From NCBI GenBank assembly GCA_041677345.1, contig JBAYQE010000076.1, positions 1-12,877 of the forward strand: 12,877 nucleotides of DNA, written 5' to 3'. The DNA comes from JALOAT01 sp041677345 (GTDB lineage: Bacteria; Pseudomonadota; Gammaproteobacteria; Thiohalomonadales; Thiohalomonadaceae). Both the position numbers and the translations under genes were made by a program. Numbering within the stretch: the first letter of the stretch is position 1; every line of letters begins with the position of its first letter. The notes below the pieces were generated by a model that had not been told where the DNA came from, ran no database searches, and saw only the letters and a program-made list of their open reading frames with translations. Shown piece after piece: positions 6,030 through 12,877 of this stretch.

Positions 6030-7028
6030 TCAGCCACCCCCGGCAAAGGCCGCTGCCACCTGGGCGCGCAGGGCGTCGCCCTGGCCTTCGTAGCGTGAGG
6101 AGAAGTGGAAGGGGATGACCTTGCGCACGCCGGCGCGGCGGGCCAGGCGGCCGGCGTCACGGGCGGTGAGGTGGGCCTTGCGGTGGGCGTCCTCTTCGTC
6201 CTCGGCGAGGAACGGGGCCTCGATGTAGAGCATGTCGGCGCCGGTCGCCAGGGCCACGATGCGCGCGGCATTTTCCTCGCTGCCCGCGCAGTCGGTGACA
6301 TAGGCGAGCCGCTGCCCGGGCACGACGCGAACCACGTCCATGAGTTCACCCAGGCTGCGTTCGCCGGGCCCGTCGACCTGCGCCACGGGTACGCGCGTGA
6401 CAGCGGGTGCAGCGTCCAGCACGAGCTGTTTCAGTCCGTTGAGCCAGGGGCCGACCACCAGGCCGCGCGCCTCCAGACGCGCCTTCAGCACGTTCACGTG
6501 CCGCGTCTCCTCTGCGACAAAGGCGAGGCTCGGGATCTTGTGGTCCAGCACCGTGTAGCGCACCCGGAAGGAGGGCCTTTCCACCAGCACGTAATCCTTC
6601 GCGACGAAATGCCGCTCATTGCTGCGGGCGAAGGCATGGCGGGCGTGGAATTCGGCACTGAAGGCGTGGCCGCCGGCGTCTGCTTCCGTAACCACGAGGG
6701 TGAAGTCGGTGTCGTAGTTGTGCACCAGGTTCCAGGTGTAGCCGGCCAGCCGGTGTTCCACCCGGGCCACGAACTGGGGCGGACCGTACAGGTGCAGCCG
6801 GCCCGGGCGTGCGAGGACCAGGCGCACCAGTCGATCCAGGCCGACGAAGTGGTCCATGTGCGCGTGGCTTACGAAGCCGTGGGTGATGCGCAGGAGCTTG
6901 CGCGGCGGCAGCGCCCCCAGCTCGCCCATATCGAACAGCAGGGCGCCGCGCTGGTACATGAGGTCGACGTACAGGGCCGGGTCACCGAAGGCATCGTTGA
7001 CCAGTGCAGGTTGGAACAGCGGCCTCAC
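6030..7028 (-). CDS. Ribonuclease Z-like metallo-beta-lactamase-fold hydrolase
   Basis: The protein of 332 residues is a metallo-beta-lactamase fold hydrolase of the tRNase Z type; true RNase Z trims the 3' end of tRNA precursors. The metal-binding motif HAHMDH is at residues 55-60, the RNase Z-like segment LDHKIPSLAF follows mid-protein, the metal-bridging Asp is in YVTDCAGS, and the final His in VIPFHFSSRY. The order and spacing are those of the RNase Z group rather than glyoxalase II. An in-frame GTG at 7059-7061 would add 11 residues. I prefer GTG at 7026-7028 because it gives the typical beginning RPLFQPALVND and has AGGG about nine bases upstream. No signal peptide is seen. It could instead act on another phosphodiester. 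It is convergent with the peptidase gene and divergent from pstC. Confidence 0.85.
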   Translation of the reverse strand: MRPLFQPALVNDAFGDPALYVDLMYQRGALLFDMGELGALPPRKLLRITHGFVSHAHMDHFVGLDRLVRLVLARPGRLHLYGPPQFVARVEHRLAGYTWNLVHNYDTDFTLVVTEADAGGHAFSAEFHARHAFARSNERHFVAKDYVLVERPSFRVRYTVLDHKIPSLAFVAEETRHVNVLKARLEARGLVVGPWLNGLKQLVLDAAPAVTRVPVAQVDGPGERSLGELMDVVRVVPGQRLAYVTDCAGSEENAARIVALATGADMLYIEAPFLAEDEEDAHRKAHLTARDAGRLARRAGVRKVIPFHFSSRYEGQGDALRAQVAAAFAGGG

Positions 7029-7148
7029 CGGACCACGCCCTGCAGGATACCGGCAAGACACACCCGTATAGGCTCACCGAGCGGGTCCAGGCATCGTGAT
7101 TTGCGTGTCGAGTTCATGGGTAGCTGCCAGGCCGGGAGGGGTGCCCTC

Positions 7149-7182
7149 CTGTAACAATCCTGTCACAAACCGTTCCTATGAT
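7149..7182 (+). promoter_or_regulatory. Pho box and -10 element of pstC
   Basis: CTGTAACAATCCTGTCAC (7149-7166) consists of half-sites CTGTAAC and CTGTCAC separated by 4 bp, matching 13 of 14 consensus positions. TATGAT (7177-7182), 5 of 6 of the sigma70 -10 consensus, follows exactly 10 bp after the box, the spacing known for PhoB-activated promoters that lack a -35. Transcription should start at about 7188-7190, on the pstC start codon at 7189. A GGAGGG/CCCTCC inverted repeat (7135-7149) abuts the box. Confidence 0.85.
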
Positions 7183-7188
7183 CGCGGG

Positions 7189-9444
7189 ATGGAAAAAGCG
7201 AGCGACTCCCCTCTCTTCGGCGCCGCCTCCGCGCGCCTGTACCGCTGGCGGCTGCTCAAGGATGCCCTGGCGCGCCATACCGTAGCGGTGGGCGGGGTCA
7301 GTGTCATCATCGCCATACTCCTGATCTTTTTCTATCTCCTTTACGTGGTCTACCCCCTGTTCGCCCCGGCGACTGCACAGGCCGTGGCGGACTACCCAGT
7401 GCCGGGTGGTGACATCACCCGGCATGTGGAAACCGAGGAACTGGGGGAACTGGCCGTGCGCTATACCGGCGATGGACGCGCCGTGTTTTTTCGCGCCGCC
7501 GACGGCACGGTGGTGCAGCAGCAGGCGCTGACGGAAGGCGGGCTCAAGGTCGCCGATGTGGCCGCGGCGGCAGAATCCGGCGGCAGGGTGGTCCTCGCCC
7601 TTACCGATGGTCGCGCATTGCCGGTGCAGCACGGCTTCGCCATCAGCTACCCCGATGACAGGCGCACCATCACACCGAATCTGGTGTTTCCCTACGGCAG
7701 GTCGCCGCTGCTCATCGATGATGCGGGACAGGCGCTGCAACGGCTCGCCGTCGGCGACAGCGAAGAAGCGCTACTGGTGGCCGCGACCACCGTCGATGGT
7801 CGCACGCTGCTGGTGAATTTCGCCAAGGAGACGGATTTCCTCAGTGGCGAAACCACGCTTGCGCGCAGTGCGACGCCACTTGCCGGCATCGCCTTCGCAC
7901 CTCATTTCCTGCTCCTCTCTCCTGACCAGCGTTGGTTGTACGTCGCCGCCCAATCCGGTGAATTGCTGAGTTTCGATATCAGTGAGCCCGCTGCCCCTCG
8001 CCATGTCGAGAGCGTGCGGTTGACCAAGGGCAAGGCACGGCTCGACTCGCTGCGCTTTCTCGTTGGTGGGTACTCGCTGCTGGCAGGCTCTTCGGATGGC
8101 CGCATCGCACAGTGGTTTCCGGTACGTGACAGCGACGCCATCACGCGGCTCACGTTCATCCGCGATTTCAGCCTGGGTGATGCACCCGTGCAGGCACTCG
8201 CCGCGGAACAGCGCCGCAAGGGCTTTGCTGCCGCCGATGCCACCGGGCGCGTGGGTTTTTACCACACCACGGCCCATCGCAAGGTGATCAGTGCCGAGGT
8301 GGGGCGTTCCGGATTCGGTGCCCTTGCCATCTCACCGCGTGCCGATGCCCTGCTCGCCGAGGACAAGGAGGGCCGCATGCATTTTTGGCAGGTGCACAAC
8401 GAGCACCCGGAAGTGTCATGGTCGTCGCTGTGGGAGACGGTGCACTACGAAGGCTATGACGAACCACAGTATGTCTGGCAGTCGTCCGCCGCAAACAATG
8501 ATTTCGAACCCAAGTTCAGCCTGGCGCCGCTCGCCTTCGGCACCTTGAAGGCGGCGTTTTACGCCATGTTGTTCGCCGCACCGCTGGCCGTGCTCGGTGC
8601 GGTCTACACAGCGTATTTCATGGCGCCGCGCATGCGCACCCTGGTGAAGCCGTCCATCGAGATCATGGAGGCGCTGCCCACGGTAATCCTCGGTTTTCTT
8701 GCCGGGCTGTGGCTCGCGCCCTTTGTGGAGGGCTATCTGCCAGGTATGTTCGCGTTATTGGTGATCACGCCTCTCGGCGTGCTGGCATTCGCCTTCGCCT
8801 GGTCGCAATTACCGCTACGGGTGCGCTCACTGGTGCCGGAGGGTTGGGAAGCAGCGCTGCTCATTCCCGTGCTGCTGCTCATGGGCTGGGGCGCGCTCGC
8901 GCTGAGCGTGCCTTTGGAACAGTGGCTGTTTGGTGGCGACATGCGAGCCTGGATGGATCGCAACTTCGGGATCGGCTTCGACCAGCGCAATGCGCTGGTG
9001 GTAGGGATCGCCATGGGTTTTGCCGTGATCCCCAACATCTTTTCCATCGCCGAGGATGCCATCTTCAGTGTGCCCAAGCACCTCACCTTCGGTTCTCTCG
9101 CGCTGGGTGCCACACCTTGGCAAACCTTGTCGCGCGTGGTCATTCTCACCGCCAGTCCCGGTATTTTCTCGGCGCTGATGATCGGTCTGGGCCGTGCCGT
9201 GGGCGAGACCATGATCGTGCTCATGGCCACCGGCAATACCCCGGTCATGGACCTGTCCATCTTCCAGGGCATGCGCACGCTGTCGGCCAACGTGGCCGTG
9301 GAGATGCCCGAATCCGAAGTAGCGAGCACCCATTACCGCATCCTGTTCCTGGCGGCGCTGGTACTGTTCATGTTCACCTTCGTCTTCAACACCCTGGCGG
9401 AACTTGTGCGTCAGCGGCTTCGTAAGAAATACAGCAGTCTCTAA
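7189..9444 (+). CDS. pstC: Phosphate ABC transporter permease PstC, enlarged form with propeller-like insert
   Basis: This is one of two inner-membrane permeases forming the phosphate channel. At 751 residues it is over twice the E. coli PstC length. The N-terminus is cytoplasmic and basic, with a first membrane segment at about 32-58 (GVSVIIAILLIFFYLLYVV). A soluble region of about 380 residues (60-440) then follows, placed in the periplasm by topology. It contains recurring propeller-like blade motifs: DQRWLYVAAQSGELLSFDI (about 246-264), SSDGRIAQWFPV (301-312), ADATGRVGFYHTT (349-361) and EDKEGRMHFWQV (391-402). The permease core runs from about 442 to the end, with the EAA-type loop LGATPWQTLSRVV near 640 and GRAVGETM after it. 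Start is ATG at 7189, with no Shine-Dalgarno; the predicted transcript starts there. An extension to GTG 7096 would include the promoter and was rejected. pstA follows after 13 bases. Confidence 0.93.
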   Translation: MEKASDSPLFGAASARLYRWRLLKDALARHTVAVGGVSVIIAILLIFFYLLYVVYPLFAPATAQAVADYPVPGGDITRHVETEELGELAVRYTGDGRAVFFRAADGTVVQQQALTEGGLKVADVAAAAESGGRVVLALTDGRALPVQHGFAISYPDDRRTITPNLVFPYGRSPLLIDDAGQALQRLAVGDSEEALLVAATTVDGRTLLVNFAKETDFLSGETTLARSATPLAGIAFAPHFLLLSPDQRWLYVAAQSGELLSFDISEPAAPRHVESVRLTKGKARLDSLRFLVGGYSLLAGSSDGRIAQWFPVRDSDAITRLTFIRDFSLGDAPVQALAAEQRRKGFAAADATGRVGFYHTTAHRKVISAEVGRSGFGALAISPRADALLAEDKEGRMHFWQVHNEHPEVSWSSLWETVHYEGYDEPQYVWQSSAANNDFEPKFSLAPLAFGTLKAAFYAMLFAAPLAVLGAVYTAYFMAPRMRTLVKPSIEIMEALPTVILGFLAGLWLAPFVEGYLPGMFALLVITPLGVLAFAFAWSQLPLRVRSLVPEGWEAALLIPVLLLMGWGALALSVPLEQWLFGGDMRAWMDRNFGIGFDQRNALVVGIAMGFAVIPNIFSIAEDAIFSVPKHLTFGSLALGATPWQTLSRVVILTASPGIFSALMIGLGRAVGETMIVLMATGNTPVMDLSIFQGMRTLSANVAVEMPESEVASTHYRILFLAALVLFMFTFVFNTLAELVRQRLRKKYSSL

Positions 9445-9457
9445 GCGGGAGAACGCC

Positions 9458-11182
9458 ATGCAAACAGAGCAATTGACGTCTTCCGGGATGACGGACGAAC
9501 ACGCGCGCCGCGCCACACTCACCGGGAAACTGCGGGCATGGACCGCCACCGGCTCGCCATGGGTCTGGCTCAATGCCGCTGCCATTGCGGTGAGCCTGAT
9601 CGCAGTGGTCGGTCTGTTGTCACTCATTGCCGTGCGTGGCCTGGGTCATTTCTGGCCCAAGACGTTGATTGAAGCGACCTACGCCCCGCCAGATGGCCAG
9701 CGCGTCCGCATCATCGGCGAGTTCCATGGCCATGAGACCGTTCCTGTCGAACGTCTCCACAGCAGCGGTGTGACCCCGCCGCCTGATACGGCCACCGTGC
9801 AGCGCCACCTCATCAAGACCGGCAATCGTGATTCGCTGGGCTTTGACTTCCGCTGGGTGGTGGATGACTGGCTGGTGGAGCGTCGCTATCCCGCCGACCT
9901 GATCGCGATCGAACGCCGCGAGTGGGGCAACTTCTATGGCTACTTGCGCAGTGTCGAGCAGAAGGGTGCCACGATAGCCGAAGGCGTGCAGGCCTGGCCG
10001 GCCCTGCAGGAACGCATCAAGCGTGCACAGGTGCTGGCCGCGCAGATCCGGCGCATCGAACAGGATGACATCGGCTCCGTCAACTATCGCATGGAGCGCC
10101 TGCGCCTTGCCGAGCGGCGCGTGGAACTGCGGGGTCAGGCCGATGCGGCAGCGCTGGCGGATATCGCCGCTGAGCGGGCCGAGCTGCAGATGGAGTATGA
10201 ACGACTCCAGAATGCGCTGACAGCGCTGTATACCGAGATCGGCCGCGACAGTCTTACCGCCGAGGTGATGGACGGCCGCACCGTGAGTGTTGCGCTGGCC
10301 GACGTGGTGCGGGCCTACCAGCCCAACGCCATGTCGGTGTTCGACAAAATCGTGTTTTACGCAGCCAAGGTGTGGGAGTTCGTGAGTGACGCACCGCGCG
10401 AGGCCAATACCGAAGGTGGCATCTTCCCTGCCATTTTCGGCACGGTGATGATGGTGTTGCTCATGTCGGTGTTCGTCACGCCGTTCGGCGTGATCGCCGC
10501 TGTGTACCTGCGTGAGTATGCGAAGCAAGGGCCGCTTACGCGCCTCATCCGGATCGCAGTGAACAACCTGGCGGGCGTACCTTCCATCGTCTATGGCGTG
10601 TTCGGACTCGGCTTTTTCGTGTACTTCCTGGGCGGCAACATCGACAGGCTGTTTTTCCCCGAGGCCTTGCCTGCGCCCACTTACGGCACTTCGGGGATCC
10701 TGTGGGCCTCGCTCACACTTGCCATTCTCACCGTGCCGGTGGTGATCGTCGCCACCGAGGAAGGTCTGGCGCGCGTGCCGCGTGCGGTGCGCGAGGGCTC
10801 GCTCGCCCTGGGTGCCACCAAGGCCGAGACCCTGTGGCGCACGGTGCTGCCCATGGCCAGTCCCGCCATGATGACCGGGCTTATCCTGGCGGTGGCGCGC
10901 GCCGCCGGCGAGGTGGCGCCGCTCATGCTGGTGGGTGTGGTGAAGCTGGCGCCATCGTTGCCGCTGGACGGGAACGCGCCCTTCCTGCACCTGGACCGCA
11001 AGTTCATGCACCTGGGCTTCCATATTTATGACGTGGGCTTCCAGAGCCCCAACGTGGAGGCCGCGCGACCGCTGGTCTACGCCACGGCGCTGCTGCTGGT
11101 GGTGATCATCGTGCTGTTGAACCTGGCCGCCATCGCCATTCGCAATCACCTGCGCGAGAAATACCGCGCGCTCGAACATTGA
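9458..11182 (+). CDS. pstA: Phosphate ABC transporter permease PstA, enlarged form with coiled-coil insert
   Basis: This is the second channel-forming permease of the Pst system. At 574 residues it is nearly twice the E. coli PstA length. Membrane segment 1 is at about 36-59, followed by an extra soluble region (about 62-315), placed in the periplasm by topology. Within it, about residues 183-261 are rich in Glu, Arg, Leu and Ala in heptad-like order (RLRLAERRVELRGQ, ERAELQMEYERLQNAL), strongly suggesting a coiled coil. The permease core starts near 321 (IFPAIFGTVMMVLLMSVF) and includes the EAA-type loop LALGATKAETLWRTVLP and ARAAGEVAPLM. ATG at 9458 has GGGAGA six bases upstream; this was preferred to an earlier in-frame start at 9404 that lies inside pstC. 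The stop overlaps a possible TTG of pstB, and the pstB ATG lies 11 bases later. Confidence 0.93.
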   Translation: MQTEQLTSSGMTDEHARRATLTGKLRAWTATGSPWVWLNAAAIAVSLIAVVGLLSLIAVRGLGHFWPKTLIEATYAPPDGQRVRIIGEFHGHETVPVERLHSSGVTPPPDTATVQRHLIKTGNRDSLGFDFRWVVDDWLVERRYPADLIAIERREWGNFYGYLRSVEQKGATIAEGVQAWPALQERIKRAQVLAAQIRRIEQDDIGSVNYRMERLRLAERRVELRGQADAAALADIAAERAELQMEYERLQNALTALYTEIGRDSLTAEVMDGRTVSVALADVVRAYQPNAMSVFDKIVFYAAKVWEFVSDAPREANTEGGIFPAIFGTVMMVLLMSVFVTPFGVIAAVYLREYAKQGPLTRLIRIAVNNLAGVPSIVYGVFGLGFFVYFLGGNIDRLFFPEALPAPTYGTSGILWASLTLAILTVPVVIVATEEGLARVPRAVREGSLALGATKAETLWRTVLPMASPAMMTGLILAVARAAGEVAPLMLVGVVKLAPSLPLDGNAPFLHLDRKFMHLGFHIYDVGFQSPNVEAARPLVYATALLLVVIIVLLNLAAIAIRNHLREKYRALEH

Positions 11183-11193
11183 CGGAAATACCC

Positions 11194-12030
11194 ATGAACG
11201 AGACGGCTATCCCCACCCACGGCTTCGATCTGAATGCCCTTGAGCGTGAGCGCCGGCATCGCGATCTTGCCAGCGAGGACGTATGCCTGGAGGTAAAGAA
11301 GCTCAACCTCTATTACGGCAGCAAGCAGGCGCTCAACAACATCAACATGGTGATCCCGCGCCGACGCGTGTCTGCGTTCATCGGTCCGTCCGGCTGCGGC
11401 AAGTCGACGCTGCTGCGCTGTTTCAATCGCATGAACGATCTGGTGGACGGCGTGCGTATCGAGGGTGCCATCGAACTGGACGGCGTGAATATCCATGACC
11501 GCAAGGTGAACGTGTCGTCCTTGCGCCGGCGCGTCGGCATGGTGTTCCAGAAGCCCAATCCGTTCCCCAAGAGCATCTACGAGAACGTGGCCTACGGCCT
11601 GCGCATCCAGGGCATCAACAGCCGCCGCACCCTGGATGAGGTGGTCGAGAAGGCACTGCGCGGCGCCGCGCTCTGGGACGAGGTGAAGGACCGTCTCCAC
11701 GACAATGCCCTGGGCCTCTCAGGCGGTCAGCAGCAGCGCCTGGTCATCGCACGTGCCATCGCCATTGAGCCCGAGGTACTGTTGCTCGATGAGCCGGCGT
11801 CGGCGCTCGATCCCATTTCGACGCTCAAGATCGAGGAACTGATCTACGAACTGAAGGACCACTACACCATCGTGATCGTTACCCACAACATGCAGCAGGC
11901 GGCGCGCGTGTCGGATTACACGGCCTTCATGTACATGGGCGAACTCGTCGAATACGCCGACACCGATACCATCTTCACCAATCCGCACCAAAAGCAGACG
12001 GAAGACTACATCACCGGCCGTTACGGCTAA
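11194..12030 (+). CDS. pstB: Phosphate ABC transporter ATP-binding protein PstB
   Basis: This is the cytoplasmic ATPase that powers phosphate import through PstC/PstA and takes part in PhoR signalling. The 278-residue protein contains all ABC signatures: Walker A GPSGCGKST (64-72), a Q-loop in MVFQKPNPFPKSIYENVAYG, the signature LSGGQQQR, Walker B VLLLDEPASALD and the switch His in IVTHNMQQAARVSDY. The FPKSIYENVAYG and FNRMNDL segments are typical of PstB rather than other ABC ATPases. ATG at 11194 is preceded by ACGGA (11182-11186), with seven bases between; a TTG at 11179 would add five residues and overlap the pstA stop. An N-terminal tail of about 30 residues precedes the ABC domain, somewhat longer than in E. 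coli. phoU follows after 19 bases. Confidence 0.96.
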   Translation: MNETAIPTHGFDLNALERERRHRDLASEDVCLEVKKLNLYYGSKQALNNINMVIPRRRVSAFIGPSGCGKSTLLRCFNRMNDLVDGVRIEGAIELDGVNIHDRKVNVSSLRRRVGMVFQKPNPFPKSIYENVAYGLRIQGINSRRTLDEVVEKALRGAALWDEVKDRLHDNALGLSGGQQQRLVIARAIAIEPEVLLLDEPASALDPISTLKIEELIYELKDHYTIVIVTHNMQQAARVSDYTAFMYMGELVEYADTDTIFTNPHQKQTEDYITGRYG

Positions 12031-12049
12031 CCGCGAGGGGCAGAGGCAA

Positions 12050-12766
12050 ATGGAGAAAGCACATATCGGGCACCACATCTCGCAGCAGTTCAATGTGGAG
12101 TTGGAAGACATCCGTAACCGCGTGCTGGCCATGGGCGGGCTGGTGGAGCAGCAGCTCGCCGATGCCCTCATCGCGCTGACCGAAGGCAACAGCGAAATCG
12201 CTGAAAAGGTGGTCACGACCGATCTTCAAGTGAATGCCATGGAAGTGGCCATCGACGAGGAGTGCAGCCGCGTGCTGGCACGGCGTCAGCCTGCCGCCAG
12301 TGACCTGCGCCTCATCGTGGCGGTGATCAAGACCATCACCGATCTGGAGCGCATCGGCGACCAGGCCGAGCGCGTGGCGCGTATGTCACTGCGCCTCGCC
12401 GAAAGCGGTGCCGATTACCGACAGTATTCATCCATTCGCTTGCTGGGGGAACGGGCGCGCCAGCAGTTGCATGACACCCTGGACGCCTTCGCCCGCATGG
12501 ACACGGAGGCGGCGGTGCGCGTGGCACGCGCCGACATCGAGACCGATCGTGACTACAACGCCCTCATGCGCCAGCTCATCACCTTCATGATGGAAGACCC
12601 GCGTACGATCACCTGGGTGCTGGATGTCATGTGGTCGGCGCGTGCACTGGAACGCATCGGCGACCATGCCCGCAACATTTGTGAATACCTCATCTATCTG
12701 GTGAAGGGCAAGGATGTGCGCCACGTGAGCCTGGAACAGATGGAGGCGGTGAGTCGCAACCCGTAA
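12050..12766 (+). CDS. phoU: Phosphate signalling regulator PhoU
   Basis: PhoU is a cytoplasmic, all-helical protein that connects the Pst transporter to PhoR and damps the phosphate-starvation response when phosphate is plentiful. The 238-residue protein has the usual length and the two-repeat layout of three-helix bundles. The metal-binding PhoU signature appears twice: DLERIGDQAERVA (98-110) and ALERIGDHARNICEYL (199-214). The sequence ends with YLVKGKDVRHVSLEQMEAV, typical of gammaproteobacterial PhoU. ATG at 12050 follows GAGGGG (12035-12040) and AGAGG (12042-12046). It is the last gene of pstCAB-phoU; no phoB copy follows it within the window. Confidence 0.96.
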   Translation: MEKAHIGHHISQQFNVELEDIRNRVLAMGGLVEQQLADALIALTEGNSEIAEKVVTTDLQVNAMEVAIDEECSRVLARRQPAASDLRLIVAVIKTITDLERIGDQAERVARMSLRLAESGADYRQYSSIRLLGERARQQLHDTLDAFARMDTEAAVRVARADIETDRDYNALMRQLITFMMEDPRTITWVLDVMWSARALERIGDHARNICEYLIYLVKGKDVRHVSLEQMEAVSRNP

Positions 12767-12781
12767 GGTTCACCGCGAAGG

Positions 12782-12842
12782 CGTAGGCCACGTTGCCGTG
12801 CAGCGGCTACGTGACGATCCGTCCGGACCCCGTCACGGGGGG
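12782..12842 (+). other. Structured region after phoU without a classic terminator
   Basis: CGTAG (12782-12786) can pair with CTACG (12807-12811) around an inner CACG-TTGC-CGTG hairpin, and CCCCG-TCA-CGGGG (12828-12840) forms a second short hairpin. Neither has a T-run, so a standard intrinsic terminator is not shown here. The pst operon may end by another route, possibly in the repeat that follows. Confidence 0.3.
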
Positions 12843-12850
12843 AAGACAAC

Positions 12851-12877
12851 AGCCCAACGCAAAGGCGCAGAGGCGCA
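12851..12877 (+). repeat. Start of a second CGCAAAG repeat, cut by the window end
   Basis: The 14 bases AGCCCAACGCAAAG (12851-12864) are identical to those at 5909-5922, the left arm of the repeat at 5909-6023. The array continues with CGCAGAG (12866) and CGCA (12874) at steps of 8 bases. The copy lies about 85 bases after the phoU stop, again directly downstream of a gene. Confidence 0.65.

Noticed and set aside
6105..7154. Plus-strand open frame opposite the RNase Z-like gene (349 residues)
   Set aside because: The minus strand encodes a complete set of metal-binding motifs; the plus frame has none and would run over the pstC promoter.
7096..7188. Upstream GTG extension of pstC by 31 residues
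   Set aside because: It would place the Pho box and -10 inside the coding region, and the encoded residues do not resemble a PstC N-terminus.
9620..11179. Long minus-strand open frame opposite pstA (519 residues)
   Set aside because: It is composed mainly of His, Gln, Arg and Gly, has no domain, and lies opposite a certain pstA. High GC makes such antisense frames common.
12828..12840. CCCCG-TCA-CGGGG hairpin as the terminator of the pst operon
   Set aside because: The stem is only 5 bp and is followed by Gs rather than a T-run, so it was listed only as structure.

Overview
This window is a high-GC stretch of a bacterial chromosome. It looks like a gammaproteobacterium: the gene order is phoB-phoR-pstS and pstC-pstA-pstB-phoU, PstC and PstA are the enlarged kind seen in Pseudomonas, Vibrio and purple-sulfur relatives, and the Pho boxes fit the enterobacterial/pseudomonad consensus. 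The exact genus cannot be read from the sequence.

Layout. Positions 1-2981 (+) hold the 3' part of phoB, then phoR, then pstS, which ends at a clear intrinsic terminator. Positions 3076-4346 (-) hold a small PilZ-domain gene with its own terminator, preceded upstream by a spermidine-synthase-fold gene. Positions 4404-4766 (+) hold a divergent small gene of unknown function. Positions 4767-5173 are a gap of about 400 bp with no convincing gene but with a perfect 14-bp palindrome. Positions 5174-5902 (+) hold a YgjP-like zinc metallopeptidase. Positions 6030-7028 (-) hold a ribonuclease Z-like metallo-beta-lactamase protein, convergent with the peptidase gene; an inverted array of CGCAAAG units fills the space between them. 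Positions 7189-12766 (+) hold pstC, pstA, pstB and phoU behind an excellent Pho box. The window ends inside what looks like a second copy of the CGCAAAG repeat.

How the genes work together. PhoR senses phosphate status through the Pst transporter and PhoU, and phosphorylates PhoB. PhoB then activates pstS and pstCAB-phoU through Pho boxes. PstS captures phosphate in the periplasm, PstC and PstA form the channel, PstB supplies ATP hydrolysis, and PhoU signals back to PhoR. The system is split into two transcription units by four to five genes with no evident phosphate role.

I do not see a wholly new defence or mobile system. The most interesting points are a pstC promoter that predicts a leaderless mRNA, the very large extra-membrane domains of PstC (propeller-like) and PstA (coiled coil), the CGCAAAG repeat family, an orphan TetR-type palindrome, and a PilZ protein lacking the c-di-GMP binding residues.
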